A DNA stretch of 64,000 bases, from positions 88,891,169-88,955,168 of the forward strand of contig CM041292.1 of the NCBI GenBank assembly GCA_023052935.1. The letters are read 5' to 3'. Made by a program: the position numbers and the translations under genes. This DNA comes from Piezodorus guildinii (taxonomy: Eukaryota > Arthropoda > Insecta > Hemiptera > Pentatomidae). The notes beneath the pieces are model-generated. The model saw only the letters and a list, made by a program, of their open reading frames with translations. It was not told the origin of the DNA and made no database searches. Positions 61,661 through 64,000 of the stretch are shown in pieces (the stretch's first letter is position 1; each line of letters starts with the position of its first letter).

Positions 61661-63117
61661 TTTTTTCATTTCTTTCCATAAATAACTTTTAAGTGAGCAT
61701 CAATTAGAACATTCCAAATCACACTTAAAAGTATGCAATTATAAGAACTCCTTATCGGACAAATATTCGTTAAATATTACCCAAAAATGTGATAATGATT
61801 TTACATGCAATGCAGTTAGAGACATGTGATCGGATCATGTTAAGTTGTATCGTATTTCACATCATGAGGATTGCAGGATGTAACAAACAATAAATAGTTG
61901 GAAAGGAAGCGCTATTCTATGAAAACAGGAAGCGGGAATAATTACCGGCCTTCAGCAAAATAGAGCGAATGAATGACCATTCTTGTAATACAGTCCATCA
62001 TACAAACTATGTCCAGACTTGTGCGAAAAAATGGAAGGTTTAAACAAAAAAAAAAAAAAAAAAACTACTCATAAGTTATATTATATAAACATATACTTAT
62101 TAAATTATTATGTTAGGTTTATAATTATTATCATTTCCAGATTAAAGGATCAGATAGTTTGCAGTACATTTTTTTTTATCAATAAAATGCTTTGCTGCTT
62201 AATATTAATTTTATTAGAAGATTGTTAATATGAATTGAAGCAACATACAATCGAATTTATTAACTCTCGAGTTGACTGCATATCAGAAACTAGATGTATG
62301 GAGTGCTTCAATGTCATTTAAGCATTTGACAAGTTATGACATATTATCGGCAATTTTCTGTTTAGACTATAGACAGGTGAATTCGGTTATGTAAAAATTA
62401 ATACAAACGTAAGATGTATGACGGAAAAACTAGCATCTGATTATCTTGACAACATATATGTTCATAACCAAAGCAATTAGAGAGCTACGATAAAAGCATA
62501 GTCTAACCTTCAATGCAAAAAAAAAAAAAAAAATTAATTTATAAAAAATTATAATATAAAAGAAAGAATAATCTTCAGAAAAGGTATTAACAGATTTTTC
62601 AAGATTTCGGTCAAAATCCTCTAAGACAATGATTCAATGGTATGTCAGTTCCGTGACCCTGCTGGGAGCCTTTCACATTCCAGCAGTTAACAACCATTCT
62701 TAAGTACACAACAGCAAGCATAGACAAAGAACAACCTCTAATATTTGACGGGAGTCTATATCGGAAAAATGCAGAAATGTGTCAGTTAACAGAATTATAA
62801 AAAAAATCTCATGAAAAAGGGAAATCTTTAGTATCGAAGCAAGATCTAATTTGATCCAAAAACTTATTTATAATTGCATAATCATCTATACCAGAGTGAA
62901 AAAGAAAGGTTAATTAGCTAACCAACCTCATCAACACCCATGATCCAAAGGTAATGATAACCAGGATGAATAAATCTTATAACAATATGACCTATGACAA
63001 TGTCTTCTGGATTATTAGGATTATTGCTAGCTAGACGAACAAAATTCGAAAAATTTAAAATACAAAAAACTATCTAAAATAGGATACAAATGGGAGAAAT
63101 GTTTATTTATACCTTTA
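61661..63117. other. AT-rich DNA, no confirmed gene
   Basis: Poly-A runs lie at about 62047-62064 and 62517-62534. One 100-bp minus-strand stretch (62927-63026) could be an exon; see findings. Nothing else is supported. Confidence 0.35.
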
Positions 63118-63960
63118 CTAGTTGTACCTCGCGGCGTTGCACGCGACTATTTCATTTTTTTTTTTTTTTTAATTGTTGCAAATTAAGAAAGTTGTTTATA
63201 ATAATTGTGTTAGGTGAGGTTATACAACATAAATATACCTGAGATAGCAGTGAGTTAAACTTTTAGCTATTTCTATGTATGACAAATAAATGATTATTGT
63301 TGAATGTCTGATATTCAGTTTAGTCTACAATAACTTACCGGTAGCAAGTAGCTATACCCGCGATTATCTAGTACTGACATTTTTGGTTTAAAATATAATC
63401 ATTCTAAACCATCGTAACTTCTATGTAACATAAATGCGTATTTTTTCCACTCGGGGATGTACCCTTCCAACTGAATTAGCTCGCATCTGTATTGGATTCA
63501 GAACTAAGTCCTAATCTTTTCAAAACTTAAACCTTTTTCTTTCTATTGATCATTTAAGAAAACAACAACAATGAAACATGAGTTTCATAGAAACCTACAC
63601 ACGAAACATGGCTAGTATCGAAATATACCAAAATATATTTGTTATAAGTATTTTAGTATCTATGCTATTACTGATCAGATTAAGACGATTTTGCTTCTAG
63701 GCAGTTAGAAATTTTATTGTCATTAAAATGAGTACTTATAGTTTTTGAGTTATTTGAAAACCAATTTTGTTTTACGTTTTAGAAAAATATTTTTTTTTAA
63801 CCACTTAGAGGAAGAATTTTCCCAAACCCAGCCTTATTGCACATCTAGACACTAAGACGAACCTCCACGAGAAATTTCAACTTCGCAACCATAGTCGTTT
63901 TTGAGAAACTGCGATGACCAGAAAATCGAATGAAATGGCACTTTCTTTTATAAGTATAGA
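63118..63960 (-). mobile_element. Non-autonomous Helitron, complete ends
   Basis: On the minus strand it runs from A|TCTATACTTATAAAAG (63960) to CTAG|T (63121-63118). The 3' hairpin is CGCGA-type (63146-63142 pairing with 63133-63129, 8-nt loop), 7 nt before CTAG. Insertion between A and T, 5' TC, 3' hairpin and CTAG are all standard Helitron hallmarks. The 843-bp length and lack of coding make it non-autonomous. It is related to the copy at 45219-47530. Confidence 0.8.
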
Positions 63961-64000
63961 TTTTAAAGGAAGGTAAATATAGGTTAATAAGCAGAAATGC

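Overview
This is an AT-rich, intron-containing animal genome segment, almost certainly insect. Two host genes can be reconstructed exon by exon, both on the minus strand. The 5' half of an Ero1 (ER oxidoreductin) gene lies at 1760-7913 and runs off the left edge. A complete DIAP1-type inhibitor of apoptosis gene (two BIR domains plus a RING, 393 residues, six coding exons) lies at 19595-30614. Its splice phases and zinc ligands all agree. Possible non-coding 5' exons of the IAP gene lie near 30.6 kb and 32.2-32.5 kb.

Nearly everything else that can be identified is mobile DNA. The Ero1 introns hold a decayed R1-like LINE (2.5-4.3 kb), a tRNA-derived SINE (5.4-5.7 kb) and a young 5'-truncated LINE with a perfect 13-bp target duplication (5.77-6.67 kb). 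Between Ero1 and the IAP gene (8-19.5 kb) are LINE and mariner fragments and a 461-bp palindrome with hammerhead-ribozyme-like cores. The IAP introns carry another LINE fragment, a mariner fragment, a MITE with terminal inverted repeats, a second SINE family and simple repeats.

Upstream of the IAP gene, 33500-42149 is a Ty3/gypsy LTR retrotransposon region of the CsRn1 type: a tRNA-like primer site, a CHCC Gag knuckle, and pol reached by a canonical -1 slippery site followed by a possible pseudoknot. The two outer 204-bp LTRs are identical and sit inside one (AT)n tract. Inside lies a second near-identical copy with four single-base indels, preceded by a third, diverged LTR and by a corrupted copy of host sequence from 32260-32925. 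This is either a complex duplication or, more likely, an assembly fault.

The right third (42-64 kb) has no gene I can recognise. It holds two related non-autonomous Helitrons (45219-47530 plus strand, 63118-63960 minus strand), a SINE-built palindrome inside the first, a 3-kb foldback element made of 111-bp and 42-bp tandem repeats (50053-53037), a second hammerhead-like palindrome (56690-57036), a SINE inside a TAG-rich minisatellite (57.5 kb), and an approximately 1-kb repeat shared with the far left end of the window.
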